NCBI GenBank assembly: GCA_947359465.1
Contig: OX375874.1
Location: 101,931,441-101,995,440, forward strand
DNA length: 64,000 bases
Reading direction: 5' to 3'
Origin: Metellina segmentata
Taxonomy: Eukaryota > Arthropoda > Arachnida > Araneae > Tetragnathidae
Shown here piece after piece: positions 1 through 11,344 of this stretch. A model generated the notes under the pieces. It was given only the letters and a program-made list of their open reading frames with translations. It made no database searches and was not told the origin of the DNA. Each line of letters opens with the position of its first letter. The stretch's first letter is position 1. The position numbers and the translations under genes are program-made.

Positions 1-118
1 ACCAACGCTGAATTCGATACCCGAAGATGAAACGCGGTTTCAGAGAAGCAAGAGGAGAATTCAAAGCATGAAACGGAAGCTAAAGCTGCTCAATCCTTTT
101 TAGCTTCGGGCAGTGGTA

Positions 119-415
119 GGCCGATTTGAAGTGTAACGGATTAGCAACCGGAGGGTTGCGGGATCGAAACCAGCCAAAGACCGTCGTGTTCAAAGGTGGC
201 TGGTGCACATTCAATCCGTCGGGACCTCAAATATCTTCACGTTGGCGTGGTGTGGAAGTTTGGAGAGTGGGATGCCACCTCTTGTGCAACCATGACATCT
301 GACCGTGGTTCAAAATTACGTGTTGTTGTCACCGGATGTTCCTCTTCGGGTTTGATCCCGGACAGTCGCCAATAGCCCGTGTCGTTGCCCTAGTGCGACG
401 TTAATTAAAATACCT
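119..415 (+). repeat. SINE-A body with a variant head
   Basis: The body matches SINE-A (GGCTGGTGCACATTC, GTGGAAGTTTGGAGAGTGGG, CATCTGACCGTGGTTCAAAA, GATCCCGGACAGTCGCCAAT, GACGTTAATTAAAATACC). The head differs from the usual tRNA-like one: it has AACCGGAGGGTTGCGGGATC instead of GGTTCGAATCC. A similar head occurs at 15,655 (+) and 3,355 (-). Confidence 0.75.
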
Positions 416-1340
416 TTTTAACTTCAATTTGTTTAAATCCTATTGAACACAGAAGAAGCCCATCAGATTGTTTGTGGAAAACTGTACGTATTAATAGACA
501 AGACAGTCAAATTTTTAAACTGTTGTAATTCACTTTTAAAATTGTTGTTTACTTCTAAATTATAAAATGCCAGATGATGTTAAACCGAAATACGATTGTT
601 TCAATTTCACGTGTAAAATAATGTTATTTATGCCACTATCAATTGATTTCTTTGAAAACCATCTTGTAAATAAATTATAATCACTCCATTGTTTCCTGTT
701 TTCTTCTTACTTCACACATTTTATCATTAACAGGAATAAATTGTATCACTTCAACACGATTTAATGAAAAGATTTATTTATACTTTGCTCGACGTATTGA
801 TTACTACATGTACTACTTTGCATTTGTACGTTATTTATTGAATTGTGTGATTTTCCCATTAACTAGTATTTCATATTGCTATGACTTCTATTTGTTTTCG
901 TTGTACAACTCGACGATGATTTACATTTATTACCATCAAAATTGTGCACTTGTAAGATTTTCCTTAATCATAAATAAACTATCAAATTGCTGTGTCTTGA
1001 ACTACTGAAACAATAATGTAACTCCAAGTTCAACAAGACATTTAATAATTATAGAGACATCACAAGATACAAGCATACATCACCGTACGAATAGAGTAAA
1101 GATTCGGAGGCAACAAACTCGTTGCATATAGTGAAAAGGACGCGCAAATGAATTGGTAAAAATATGTATGCAGGAAACATAATGTAAACACACGAAATCT
1201 AAACTAAATGCAGAAACGACTAATATAAATATTGGTGATTTGCAACTATCAAAGGGAAATATCCAACAAATTAACATTCATAATTATATTAAAGTGTATT
1301 TACTGGTATGTGTAAAAAGCGTCCTAGACATCTTATTGCC
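416..1340. other. AT-rich DNA, nothing recognised
   Basis: No coding signal, known repeat or RNA gene was seen here. The short open frames have compositions expected by chance in AT-rich DNA. Confidence 0.5.
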
Positions 1341-1551
1341 CACCGACCAGCCAGTCTAGTGGTCAAGGTGTTGGCCTCTGAATCGTTAGGTTCCTGGTTC
1401 GAATTCGGGGGTCAGGGCATGGATGTAAATAGTGCTGTTCTTTGTTAGGGGCAATGATGGTCCACCCACTGGGTGCCCCTTCACAAGTGACCATCGCTTC
1501 CGGCCTTGTAGTGGCCAAGGGAAAAGTCCAGTGCCCGCCATTAGGGAAAAA
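1341..1551 (+). repeat. SINE-B (tRNA-like head, alternative body)
   Basis: The head carries an A-box-like CTAGTGGTCAAGGTG and a B-box-like GGTTCGAATTC. The body then reads TTGTTAGGGGCAATGATGG, CACTGGGTGCCCCTTCACAA, GTGGCCAAGGG and ends CGCCATTAGGGAAAAAA. The body is shared with 44.6-44.8 kb (+) and with the chimeric copy at 19.6 kb (-). The tRNA-type box arrangement implies a pol III-transcribed SINE. Confidence 0.8.
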
Positions 1552-1639
1552 ACATATTATTGCCTTATAGTAACATATTGCGTATTTAAAAGATTGGTTT
1601 CCATGGTGTTAAGATCATATTCTGCTATGCAAACACACA

Positions 1640-1945
1640 CATCGTCACGTAATGGGCATATGCTCTCGAGGAAAGTTTTATTGATGCAGAAGAGACGAAT
1701 ACATCCAGGTGAGTTATGGGAATCTAACCTGTGCCGTCTGCAACTCGCAGGTTGCAAGTGGAGTGAAAAAACACTTTGAAGCAATGCAACGGTATATTGG
1801 CGACAGTCCGAGACGAAACACAATAGTAAAAGTCAGAGGACAACACCACGTAATTTTCAACAACGATCAGAGGACTAGATCACACATCGCGGCTGGCACC
1901 CCATTCTCCAAACTTCCACACTACGACAACGTGAAGGCTGACCTA
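1640..1945 (-). repeat. SINE-F and SINE-A fragments
   Basis: About 1650-1760 matches a dispersed sequence also at 56.77-56.9 kb and 58.6-58.7 kb (ACATCCAGGTGAGTTA, AATCTAACCTG). On the minus strand it has a B-box-like GGTTAGATTCC. About 1790-1945 is a diverged minus-strand SINE-A body. Confidence 0.6.
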
Positions 1946-1959
1946 GGAAGTATGTAAAA

Positions 1960-3100
1960 GATAGAAAACAGAAAAATTACTGAATAAGATACGCATGGTA
2001 CCTATTCTCGAATCAACCAATCTATTCTTGTGACTGACATGGAAATAGATAATCTCGGCGAATTCAAGGAATAAAAATTGGGATCAGATGAGTAGCGAAA
2101 CGAGCAAGACACCAGATAAATGGCGAATCAAACATGCTTGAAATATGACCCGCTTGGTCGTATGGGACTTATTATGCCTTACTATTGTGTTATGATCTAC
2201 GAAGGCCCTCGCTTCATCTTTTGTATGAGCAGAACTTGAGAAGTTTCCACTTGTTTGTTGAGAGTAGAGCCAAAAAGGGAGTTCTTGTCCTACTGTAAAT
2301 GGATGCGTTGCCCTAACAAGTTCATTTATGAGTACCTGTGTTTATTATTACAGTTTCATATATACATATTCTTGTCTGTTCATTTGATCCTTTATGATAT
2401 GCAGTGAATTAGTTGCCTCTGAGTCTTTACGCTGTTCGTATCGTCTATATATGCTTGTAGGTTGCGATGTCTCGATAATTTTTAAATGTCTGGTTGGATT
2501 TGGAGTTACACTCTTACTACAAGACGTAACCCTAGAATGAAAACAAAATATCTCTCACTTAAAATCGGATGTAGTTGAAAGCATCGCTTCATGCCAAGCT
2601 CATGTGGCGCAATGTTAATACGGTCCCCGTTTCTTTACATGCGAATCGGGAATATCGCGGCCATAAGAATTTATCGTTTCTTGGAAGTTCCAGTAAATAA
2701 CGCCATGCCTGCGCTGACTCGTTCTCTCGGTCCACATTCAGGGACGCAAAACTGCACCAATGGATCATTTTTCTTACTTTAAACTTCCACACCACTTTGC
2801 TGCTCTGACCCTTCCCTTCTCGGACACATATTTCCTAATACTTCGAGCACGGAGGAGGCACGGAAAGTGACGCCCAGGGGGTCGTAATTTACGATTCTTT
2901 GCAGGGTGTCTATTATTCAGTACCGTGAGTAAGTAAATAAATATCCACACCAATAATGCAGTGGTTCCATTTTTGTCTTCGGGAACTTTTTTGAACGAGA
3001 TCTTGTGAATATTGCTGATGTAAATTAACTGTGGACAAAATACACATTTTACAGTAACAACCTTTCAGTTAATATTAATGGCCCGATGTAGGTTGGTATT
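1960..3100. other. unassigned sequence
   Basis: No repeat shared with the rest of the window and no convincing gene. The overlapping short frames around 2590-2795 on both strands are probably chance. Confidence 0.4.
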
Positions 3101-3104
3101 TTAA

Positions 3105-3690
3105 TTAACATGGCACGAGCTATTGTCGACGGTCCCCAAAGTGAAAGATCCGAGGACGACACCTCGTTATTTTGAACTACAATCAGCTTGCTGTATCACA
3201 CCCGAGCTGGCACCCTACGCTCCAATAATTTCATACCACACACACGCCAAAGTGAGGATATTTGAGGCCTCCACAAATTAAACTAGCATCACTCTTATTA
3301 TATGACAGTCTTTGGTTGAATTCAAACTCACAACCCTCCGGTTGCAAATCAATTAAGCCGACCAACCGGTATAGTGGTTAAGGTGTTAGCCTCTAGATCG
3401 TAAGGTTCCTGGTTCGAATCCGGGTCCGGGCATGGATGTTTGTAAACGTATGGTGTAGAGGCGGCTGGTGCACCTTAAATCTGTCGTGGCCGAAAGTCCT
3501 CACGTTGGGTTGGCGTGGAAGTTTGGAGAGTGGGGTGCCAGCTCAGGTGTTGCTTCGTCATCTGACCGTGATTCAAAATTACGAAGTGTTGTCCTCGGAT
3601 CTTTCCCTTAAGGGACCGATCCCGGACCGTCGTCAATAGCCCGTTGTGTTGCTCTATTACGACGTTAACTAAAATTACCAATCACCAATC
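3105..3690. repeat. two SINE-A copies in opposite orientation
   Basis: 3105-3355 is a diverged minus-strand copy (GACGGTCCCC, CTCGTTATTTTGAACTAC, variant head ending AACCCTCCGGTTGC). 3354-3690 is a well-preserved full plus-strand copy: tRNA-like head GCCGACCAACCGGTATAGTG, A box TAGTGGTTAAGG, B box GGTTCGAATCC, body GCGGCTGGTGCACCTTAAAT, tail GACGTTAACTAAAATTACCA. Confidence 0.9.
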
Positions 3691-4124
3691 CGTTAATCTT
3701 CCAACCGGGCTACCGCCACCGGCCGTTACTGCAAGGAATTTTGCCCAGAAACAACACACAATGAATTGGTGGTACACCCGTTGAGAAGCATGAAAAAGCC
3801 GCTTCTCCATTTTGCTTTTGCGCACATCGGTTGCCGTACGTCACATGACATCTGGATTGTGCTGCCATCTATCGGTAATAGCTTCAATCACCTTGTTCTA
3901 AAACTATATTGTTACTTGAATTTTTAGTTTACTGACTTTCCTTCGCAGAAAGACTTTATACTCTGTTCAATTTTATCTGAATTTTCTTTGATAAATATAA
4001 ATGAGGGCATTAAATTGCCAGAAAATGGAAGAAATTAGTTATGACTTCATGTATTGCTCTATTACATTTCTATTAATCTTTTGATTAAAAAAAAAAGTGG
4101 ATTGGCAGTAGTCGTGGGTCGGAT

Positions 4125-4360
4125 TGTTTGGTTAGTTAGTTTTGAGTTTTGTTTCTCAAGGACCATATATGGCCAAGTTGGGTCAAACGTAAGACAACAA
4201 GGTAGGTAAAACGCTGTAGGGTAAAACAGAAGAAAGTGCAGATCACTCTATTACCTCGAGGTTTCATGGGTTGGTAGGTACTGGAGCAACACATCGAGGT
4301 AATTGACGATGATCCGGGATCAATCCCAACGGGAAATATCCGAATATCATGGGTTGGAAT
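4125..4360 (-). repeat. LINE tail fragment plus SINE-A tail fragment
   Basis: 4125-4195 resembles the LINE 3' tail seen at 51.4 kb: TTTTG..TTTCTCAAGGACCATATATGGCC here matches its GGCCATTTGTGG..CCATAAC in reverse, with a (TTAG)n-like terminus. 4265-4360 is a minus-strand SINE-A tail (GAGCAACACATCGAGG, GATCCGGGATCAATCCC). Confidence 0.55.
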
Positions 4361-5380
4361 CTCATTAAAAAAATATTGTACGTCCCGATCTAGTTATTCC
4401 TAGTACAAGTCAAAAGAACCTTTGAGATCTAGACAAAATCAACTCCAAAATTATTTTTCACATTCAAAGAGGATCTTCTACACGGAACTAATGCAAGCAA
4501 TTACGTAACAAATTTTTCACAGCATGCGCAGGAAGAAAAACTTCAGTTGCTCTACATTTATTACCTAAGTATGACACTAATATATCAGAAATAGAGAAGT
4601 CAGTCAAGCAAACCCATCTCAAAACTTAATAGCATCATAATTTCAAAAATATCAGTTTCACAAATTTCACACCCGGTGGTTTCTTGTCAAGTACATATTC
4701 TTCGAAAACCGCATCCTCTACATTTCGGCCACCGTAAACGACATTCAGAAATTGAACACCCTTGCATTAAAATTCGCTCGCTTTTTTTTATGACGCGTTT
4801 AATCTTCCAAGAGTGAGAGACAAGAGGAGAGTGGAGGAAGAAATATCGCCCCGCACGGTTTCGATCAAAAAGAAACGGTAACCATAACTTACGCCCAGCG
4901 GGCCGGTGTAGAGGGCGCTTTGAATTATCGTTTTACGACCCTGGGGAGCTCAGAAATATGCCCCTCTGATATGATAATACAAAACGCCGCTAAATAATGG
5001 CTTTGTGATAAGTCATAAAACATGCGAAACGCATAAAATTCTGCCTCAGATCCTCGCAAAAATTAAGTCTTTTTCCCCTTTACTGCAGAAGAAACTGCTC
5101 CTTGCCAAGAAAAGTGCTGAAGTTAGCAGATGATGTCGATGGATTGGGATACCGCTATGGTTCGCACGAAATGGTTTCCGAAGATTATTGAACAGTTAAA
5201 AACGTAATGTCGTCTTGATAGTTCGTTCTTTTTCGCCCCACTAAAAATAACGACTCTAGATATGCATTAAATTTGAAACATTTTTATCAATTTCGTTCCG
5301 CCAATGATAGATTTCTATATGCATGAGAAACTATGCCTAGAACACTAAGTTTTATTCTTACTACACGTAACCGCCCAATG
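4361..5380. other. unassigned sequence
   Basis: About 1 kb without a recognised repeat or gene. A moderately GC-rich patch lies at about 4850-4990, but it has no long open frame. Confidence 0.4.
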
Positions 5381-5612
5381 CTTACCACTTGGTCTTCTAG
5401 TAAGAACTGTATCAAGACAAATAACTCTTATTTATATCCAGACACATTCATCCAAACTAGATTCATATTGAAACTTGCTTCATATTAATCAATGTCTGCC
5501 AGGTATACCGATTGGAATGCAGCAGTCGGCCAAAATAAGCACTAACGCTTGTGGTTAAAAAACCTTCCAAAGAAATTAAACCACTGAATGGTTACCACTT
5601 GGTCTTTATATA

Positions 5613-6290
5613 CAAGGGGTGTTCAAATGAAAAGGTACGAAACGTCGTAGCAGCGTAACAGTTAACATATTTGCCTATGTCGCTATGGGAGAACGTAGCG
5701 AGACATCTAGGGATGCGATTGGAATCTCCGGTGTGGATCGGAGCATGCGCGGGCTTCCGCATGCGCAGGAGAGAGCAAGGCTCTTATAAAGAGCGCCGTC
5801 CAATTGACGCGGTAGTGCGTGTGAGGACAGGATGGCGTTCACATTGCAAAATTCGACGATTGGGGAGCAGCGAGGCGTTTTCCGATTTCTGACAAGAACA
5901 AAAGACTGGGGCTGCTCACTGCGGGTGTGGTTCTGCTCAATGATAACTCGCGTCCACACATCTTCAGGGTCACACACGCGGAAATGGCCAAGTTCAAGTG
6001 GGAGCAGCTTGACTATCCGCCCTACAGCCCGGACATGTTGCCCTGCGATTTCCATGTGTTTGGTCCCCTGCAAAAACATCTGAAAGGGAAGAGCTTCAAC
6101 TCGGAAGACGAACTCAAGACGCTGTGAAGGACTGGGTCTCGTCACGGCCACAGGAATTCTGGAAACCATGAATCCTTCGGCTCGTTAATCAATGGGATCG
6201 TTGTGCTCAGGCCTATGGTGTTTACTTTGAATAAAGTCTTCATTTATACCCACAGTGTCGCTTCGTACCTTTTCATTTGAACAGCCCTTG
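5613..6290 (+). mobile_element. mariner element, internally deleted
   Basis: A 678 bp element flanked by TA dinucleotides (5611-5612, 6291-6292). The inverted ends are ~29 bp with one mismatch (CAAGGGGTGTTCAAATGAAA at the left). Inside, 5832-5891 encodes the mariner N-terminus (GEQRGVFRFL). The sequence then jumps to the catalytic end: LLNDNSRPH, LDYPPYSPDMLPCDFHVFGP, and RLVNQWDRCAQAYGVYFE before the final stop. The two visible catalytic aspartates are 34 residues apart, the DD34D spacing of mariner. The first catalytic domain is missing and the frame is broken, so it is non-autonomous. Confidence 0.9.
5927..6238 (+). pseudogene. mariner transposase C-terminal remnant
   Basis: Codons from 5927 read the mariner DD34D catalytic end (NDNSRPH ... 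YSPDMLPCDF) and GPLQKHLKGKSFNSEDELKT, stopping at TGA 6125-6127. One frame over, coding resumes with VKDWVSSRPQEFWKP and, after a further in-frame stop, RLVNQWDRCAQAYGVYFE. The family normally has about 340-350 residues; here only the N-terminal ~20 and C-terminal ~100 survive, with a frameshift and stops. It cannot make active transposase. Confidence 0.85.
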
Positions 6291-6656
6291 TAGTTATTGC
6301 ATAAAAACCAATTACTCGTATGGATATCCAGACGCAGATTCAAGCTACGGGTACATATTCAGACTTGATTTAAAAATACAACAAATGATTGTCTTCCAGG
6401 TGTACCGATTGGAGTGCAACAGTCCGCGAAATTAAGCACTAACGCTTATGGTTAGCTTATGGTTAAGCTTACGCTTATGGTTCTTGCAATGAAATTAAAC
6501 CACCGAATGCTCACCATTTGGTCTAATATAATGTAGTTATTGCATCAAAACCAATTGCTCGTATATCCAGACATAGCTTCAATCTGCAGGTTCATATTCA
6601 GACTTGCCTTAAAAGTACTACAAATGAATGTCTGCCAGGTGTACCGATTGGAATGC

Positions 6657-7250
6657 ACCCTTCCTCAAAAATAAATACTCTTTGCCGTTTATTGCCAACG
6701 ACAATTACGGAACGGAGGGAGACGATACTGGTGGCGAAGTATCAAATGAACTGAAATGAAATCCTGTGAACGTATTTCCTTCTGGGCTAATCAGATCCTC
6801 CAGCCGAGCAACAGCGGTGGAGGCCCAAGAATCCGTGCTGCCTTTAATAGAGGAATGCAATTAAGCAAACCTTTCGAGGCAACAACAAAGCAAAATCGTG
6901 TTTGTCGGTTCAGATGCGAGCGCCTAATTATTCATTAAAGCTTCAGTTAAGCTTTTGATGGAAGGAATAACAATTTATTACCATTACTCAGCAGAAATGG
7001 GGAATGAAAGGACGATGGCCCACAAATTGGATCATTTATTACTGTATCGTAATAGCAGATGATGTTTTCTTCCGGATGCCTCCAGACTTGTGCAAGACAA
7101 GCTAATTATTTGGAATAAATTTCTACATGGTTGCTTTTGATGTGTACACGTCTGTGAGGGTATTGCTGTTCGATCTTTGAAGAGGTAGGTAGTTGAATTA
7201 ATATCGCACTGGGGAGAAACACTGGGCTATTGGCGAAGGTACGGGTATTT
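6657..7250. other. unassigned sequence
   Basis: No shared repeat or gene was recognised. The short open frame at 6756-6938 has no family signature. Confidence 0.4.
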
Positions 7251-7254
7251 GTTG

Positions 7255-7640
7255 TTTTTTGGTGTTTTTAATTAACGTCGTACTAGAGCAACACACCGAG
7301 CTATTGACTATGGTACGGAATCAATCCCAAAGGGAAAGATACGAGGTAGTGATAATTTTTATATAACGCGTACAAGAGCAACACAACGGGCTATTGACAA
7401 CGATCCGGGATCAATCACAAAGGGAAAGATACGAGGTAATGAAAATTTTTCTACGACGTAGTACGAGAGTAATACAACGGGCTATTGACGACGGTCAGAC
7501 ATCAATCCCAAAGTAAATGATTCGAGGACGACACCACATAATTTTGAACTACGGTCAGGTGACGATGCAACACCTGAGCACCCTTTATCCAAATTTCCAC
7601 GCCATGCCAATCTAAGGATATTTTAGGCCACGAAATACCT
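7255..7640 (-). repeat. three serial SINE-A tails
   Basis: The SINE-A 3' end (GAGCAACAC..CGGGCTATTGAC then GGGAAAGATACGAGG) recurs three times in a row, starting near 7284, 7376 and 7464; only the last continues into the SINE body. This is a staggered tail duplication or repeated insertion. Confidence 0.8.
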
Positions 7641-7679
7641 TTTTTTGTGCATCTGTTATTCCGAGATTGAAATTTTTTG

Positions 7680-8000
7680 TAATACTAGGGGGCTCCGCCC
7701 CCTGCTCGCTTACGCTCGCCAACCCCCGGGGATTGCTGTGCAATCCCATTTGGTTTGCGAAGCAAACCAACACTCCTTTCACAGATGTCATTTGGTTTGC
7801 TTCGCAAACCAACATTCCTTTCACAGAGTGAAACTATCTGAATAATTCGTATTATGCTGATTTCACTTTCCGGTACATGACGTCACAGCGAGGGCTTCGC
7901 GCCCTGCTCGCTTACGCTCGCCGACCCCGGGGATTGCTACGCAATCCCGTTTGGTTTGCTTTCTCAAACCAATACTTCTTTCGCAATTGATTTTGTCAGA
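7680..8000. repeat. hairpin-chain repeat
   Basis: A run of short perfect hairpins: GGGGGCTCCGCCCCC, GGATTGC-tgt-GCAATCC, GGTTTGC-gaa-GCAAACC, GGTTTGC-ttc-GCAAACC, and again GGATTGC-tac-GCAATCC, joined by GCTCGCTTACGCTCGCC. Related runs lie at 20.53, 21.35, 37.1, 60.2 and 63.9 kb. The elements share the linker and stem sequences, so this is a dispersed family. Confidence 0.85.
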
Positions 8001-8074
8001 GCGGCCCGAGCGATGTCTACTTTGCAAGACAATATGTGTAGTTGTGGCTAAGAACAGAGGGACACTGCTCACCA

Positions 8075-8368
8075 AATTTGGACATACACGTTTTATTTGT
8101 ATAACATTAAATGAAGTTTACGATATCTACACCGCACCGTCCGGTGCTTCAAAAAAAACACGTCTACTCCAAGACCGCTAGTTCCACCGTCTCCTGGTGA
8201 ACGACCCTCTCGTCTTCACCCCCTTCTTTTCATCCTCCGGGGTCGGGGCCAACCACCGAACACTCCGTAAGGGGGAGGGGTAATACTTACTGAGAGAGGA
8301 ATATAACAGGAGCCACAAGAACGACCGTTCTTATATGTGTCCATGACACCCGTCCGAAGATCGTAACA
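8075..8368 (-). repeat. possible LTR of a Gypsy-like retrotransposon
   Basis: On the minus strand this GC-richer block begins TGTTACGATCTTCGG and ends near ACAAATAAAACGTGTATGTC, with an AATAAA word near the end. TGGTGAGCAGTG just beyond could be a primer-binding site. No protein-coding part and no clean 5 bp duplication were seen, so this is only a guess from typical LTR ends. Confidence 0.35.
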
Positions 8369-8369
8369 G

Positions 8370-9610
8370 ATTTCACTTTTTTTTGCTTTAACACTTTATG
8401 CACCCTAAACTAATAGCCGCCTCAGTAAAAAATCTTCTGTATCTTGTTCCCTGTACAATTTTAAGTAAACAGTGTTAATATCAAAACTTTACGATTGTAC
8501 TTTGTCGGTAAACTGTCTTGAGAACAGAGGGAAAAAAGCGAGCCCTTTCCCTCGCCAAATAAAAAGAAATCGTTTTTATGGCAATTGTTGCTACGATAAA
8601 TTTGATATCTGGCAAACCCGATAGTAGAAAATGCAACCCACTGCTGTTTGCGGAACCAGCTATGCGAACTGAAAAATACGAAATTTGTGTCACCAACTTT
8701 TGATTGCATCGAATTTATTTATGAACCAATTTTAAAAATAATTGTACCGTAAGAAAGAGTACATTGTGAGGTATACTGAAATATTTTTAAAATTAAAAAC
8801 TAACAGTAATACTATATAAATATGACCATTTTAGTTTTGTATCGGAAGTTACGATCTGAAAGTTCCGAAAATTGTATGACCTACTTTTAATTGCATCGAT
8901 TTTGTTTATTAACCAATTTGAAAAATAATTGTACCATAAGAAAGAGTGTAATGTAGTGTATTCAGTGATGTTCTCAAATTTAAAAAATAATGGTTTTTGC
9001 CGTAGACATAATGGTTTTAACAAAAAGTAGCGAAAATATCCGAAGATTCCGAATTTTGCATCACGAACATTTGATCGCATCCAATTTAATTATTAACCGA
9101 TTTCAAAAATAATAGTACCGTAAGAAAGAGTATATTCTGAGGTATACAGCGATATTTTAAAAATTAAAAACTAATAGTAATTAGATATAGATACGGCAGT
9201 TTTAAAAAAAGTAACAAAAATGTCCCGATTTTTCCCGAATTTCAAAAAAATATTATCAAGAACCAAATTTAAATTTCAAAAAAAACTCGACGAGCTGCAA
9301 AAATTTACGTTGAGAGGTACTCTTAAAAAAAACTCACGACTAAAGACTGAAATTTTGAATGTGTTTTGCTCACTCGCGGAAGAAATTTCACTTCTTCAAC
9401 TTTAACACTTAATAAAACCTAAACTAATAGCCGCATCGGAAAAAAATCTTAATAATTATCCAGGGAATACGATGAAGAACAAAGCATGTTAATTTCATAT
9501 TTTTCCGATCAGTACTTTCTCGGGAAACCGTCTAAGAATGGAGCTAAACAACAAAAATTTCAATTCTTCGGCGGCGGCGGTAACTTTTTTTTAATATAGA
9601 GAGATGAACA
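8370..9610 (+). repeat. repeat C with ~185 bp internal tandem units
   Basis: 9150-9610 is about 90% identical by eye to 20.58-21.05 kb and resembles 60.68-60.85 kb in reverse (ACCTAAACTAATAGCCGC, GGCGGCGG motif). Inside, three tandem units of ~185 bp are marked by ATTGTACCGTAAGAAAGAG at about 8743, 8930 and 9113. No coding potential was seen. It follows hairpin-chain DNA, as it does at 20.5 kb. Confidence 0.75.
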
Positions 9611-9627
9611 ATACCTGTAAGTGGTAA

Positions 9628-10855
9628 TGGGTAATTTGTAATTAACATCATACTAGAGCAACACAACGGGCTATTCACGACGGTCCGGGATCAATCCCCT
9701 TAGAGAAAGATACGAGGACAACATCTCGTAATTTTGAACCATGGTCAGATGACGAGGTAACACCTGAGCTGGTCGCCCTCTCTCCAAATTTCCACACCAA
9801 GCCAACCTGAGGATACTTGAGGCCACGAAATATCAGATGTTTACATCTGGTACTCCGGGATTGAATTTTCTGTAATATGAACAATGGGTAATGGGTAATT
9901 TGTAATTAACATCGTATTAAAGCAACACAGCAGGCTATTGACGACGGTTCGGGATCAAACCCTTAAGGGAAATATTCGTGGACAATACCTCGTAAATTTG
10001 AACCACGGTCAGATGACGAGGCAGCACCTGAGCTGGATCCCCACTCTCCAAACTTCCACACCAACCCGCCGACCAACCGGTATAGTGGTTAAGGTGTTAG
10101 CCTCTAGATCGGAAGGTTCCTGGTTCGAATCCGGGTCCGGGCATGAATGTTTGTAAACGTATGGTGTAGAGGCGGCTGGTGCACCTTAAATCTGTCGTGG
10201 CCGAAAGTCCTCACGTTGGGTTGGCGTGGAAGTTTGGAGAGTGGGGTGCCAGCTCAGGTGTTGCTTCGTCATCTGACCGTGGTTCAAAATTACGAGGTGT
10301 TGTCCTCGGATCTTTCCCTTAAGGGACTTATCCCGGACCGTCGTCAATAGCCCGCTGTGTTGCTCTAGTACGACGTTAACTAAAAATTACCAATTACCAA
10401 TTATCCACACCAACCCAACGTGAGGACTCTCGGCCACGACATATTTAAGGATCACCAGCCGCCTCTACGCTTACAAACATCCATGCCCTGATCAAGATTC
10501 GAACGAGGGACCTTCCAATGTAGAGGGTAACACCTTAACCCCTATACCGGTTGGTCGGATGTTGTCTTCGGATCTTACGCTTCGGGATTAAAACCCGAAG
10601 CGTAACCATTCACGTTGGGTTGGTGTGGAAGTTTGGCGAGTGGGGTGCCAGCTCAGGTGTTGCTTCGTCATCTGACCGAGTTTCCAAATTACGAGGTGTT
10701 GCCCTCGGGTTTTTCCCTTAAGGGACTGATCCCGGACCGTCGTCAATAGCCCGTTGTGTTGCTCTAGTACGACGTTAAATAAAATTACCATTACCAACTA
10801 CCCGAAGCGTAACCAATAGCCCGTTTTGTAGCTCTAGTGCGACGTTAGCTAAAAT
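9628..10855. repeat. SINE-A cluster, several copies in both orientations
   Basis: Minus-strand bodies at about 9628-9870 and 9890-10068; a full plus-strand copy at 10069-10402 (head, A/B boxes, body, tail); a minus head and body at about 10403-10558; and plus-strand bodies or tails at 10600-10855. The copies abut head to head, suggesting repeated insertion into earlier copies. Confidence 0.85.
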
Positions 10856-11340
10856 ACCGAAAAAAGTAGACATCTTCAATTGTTTACAGAAATTATTTAC
10901 AGTGGCTTAAACACAAAGCAGATAAACCTCATTAATCTCTTTAAAAAATATATTGCCTCTACTCCATGCGGTGTGATCAGTATTTAGTTTCCTGGTTCCA
11001 CAACAAACGAATTGGAGTCGTGCCAGACAAACAGCGGAGCATTCTGACAACACCACAAACATACAAAAATAAGGAATCCGTCCAAATCGCACGTTAGGTT
11101 TGGAATGGCAGGTTTCCTTTTTAGCTTTGCTTACGTTTCTCCTTTCTGCTGGTTGGTTCTTGGCCAATTTTCTGTAAGGAGTGCACCACGGTGGTTACGA
11201 TTACTGACAACCACCAGGAGGGAGGGGACTTGGCAAATAACCAATGCGGATAAAAAAAATGCTGCTGTGTATCGAGAATTTCTCTGCTTACTTCTATGAG
11301 ATGAGTATTCAAGCATGAGATAATGGATGCTTCTTTCCAC
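10856..11340. other. unique spacer inside the SINE cluster
   Basis: About 480 bp that matches nothing else here. Overlapping short frames exist on both strands, but none shows a family motif. Confidence 0.4.
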
Positions 11341-11344
11341 ACAA

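Larger units (their letters stand above)
5383..6656 (+). repeat. three tandem ~210-240 bp units interrupted by mariner
   Basis: The words CCACTTGGTCT (5386, 5596, and CCATTTGGTCT at 6514), GTCTGCCAGGTATACCGATT (5494, with variants at 6391 and 6630) and AAGCACTAACGCTT mark three diverged direct units. The mariner at 5613-6290 sits inside unit 2; removing it and one TA restores a ~240 bp unit. The repeat's identity is unknown. Confidence 0.75.

Noticed and set aside
3436..3681. Recurrent 67-70 aa frames shared by several loci
   Set aside because: They are readings through the SINE-A body on either strand; the same words recur at every copy and no protein family fits.
3354..3690. tRNA gene at the SINE head
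   Set aside because: The A and B boxes are present, but the head runs directly into the SINE body, recurs many times, and does not form a standard tRNA with a clear anticodon arm by eye. It is a SINE promoter.
7680..8000. CRISPR-like array
   Set aside because: The short palindromes are not regularly spaced, there are no spacers of constant length, and the DNA is eukaryotic.
8290..8330. ATACTTAC word suggesting a U1 snRNA
   Set aside because: The following sequence does not match U1, has no Sm site in place, and the block looks more like an LTR.
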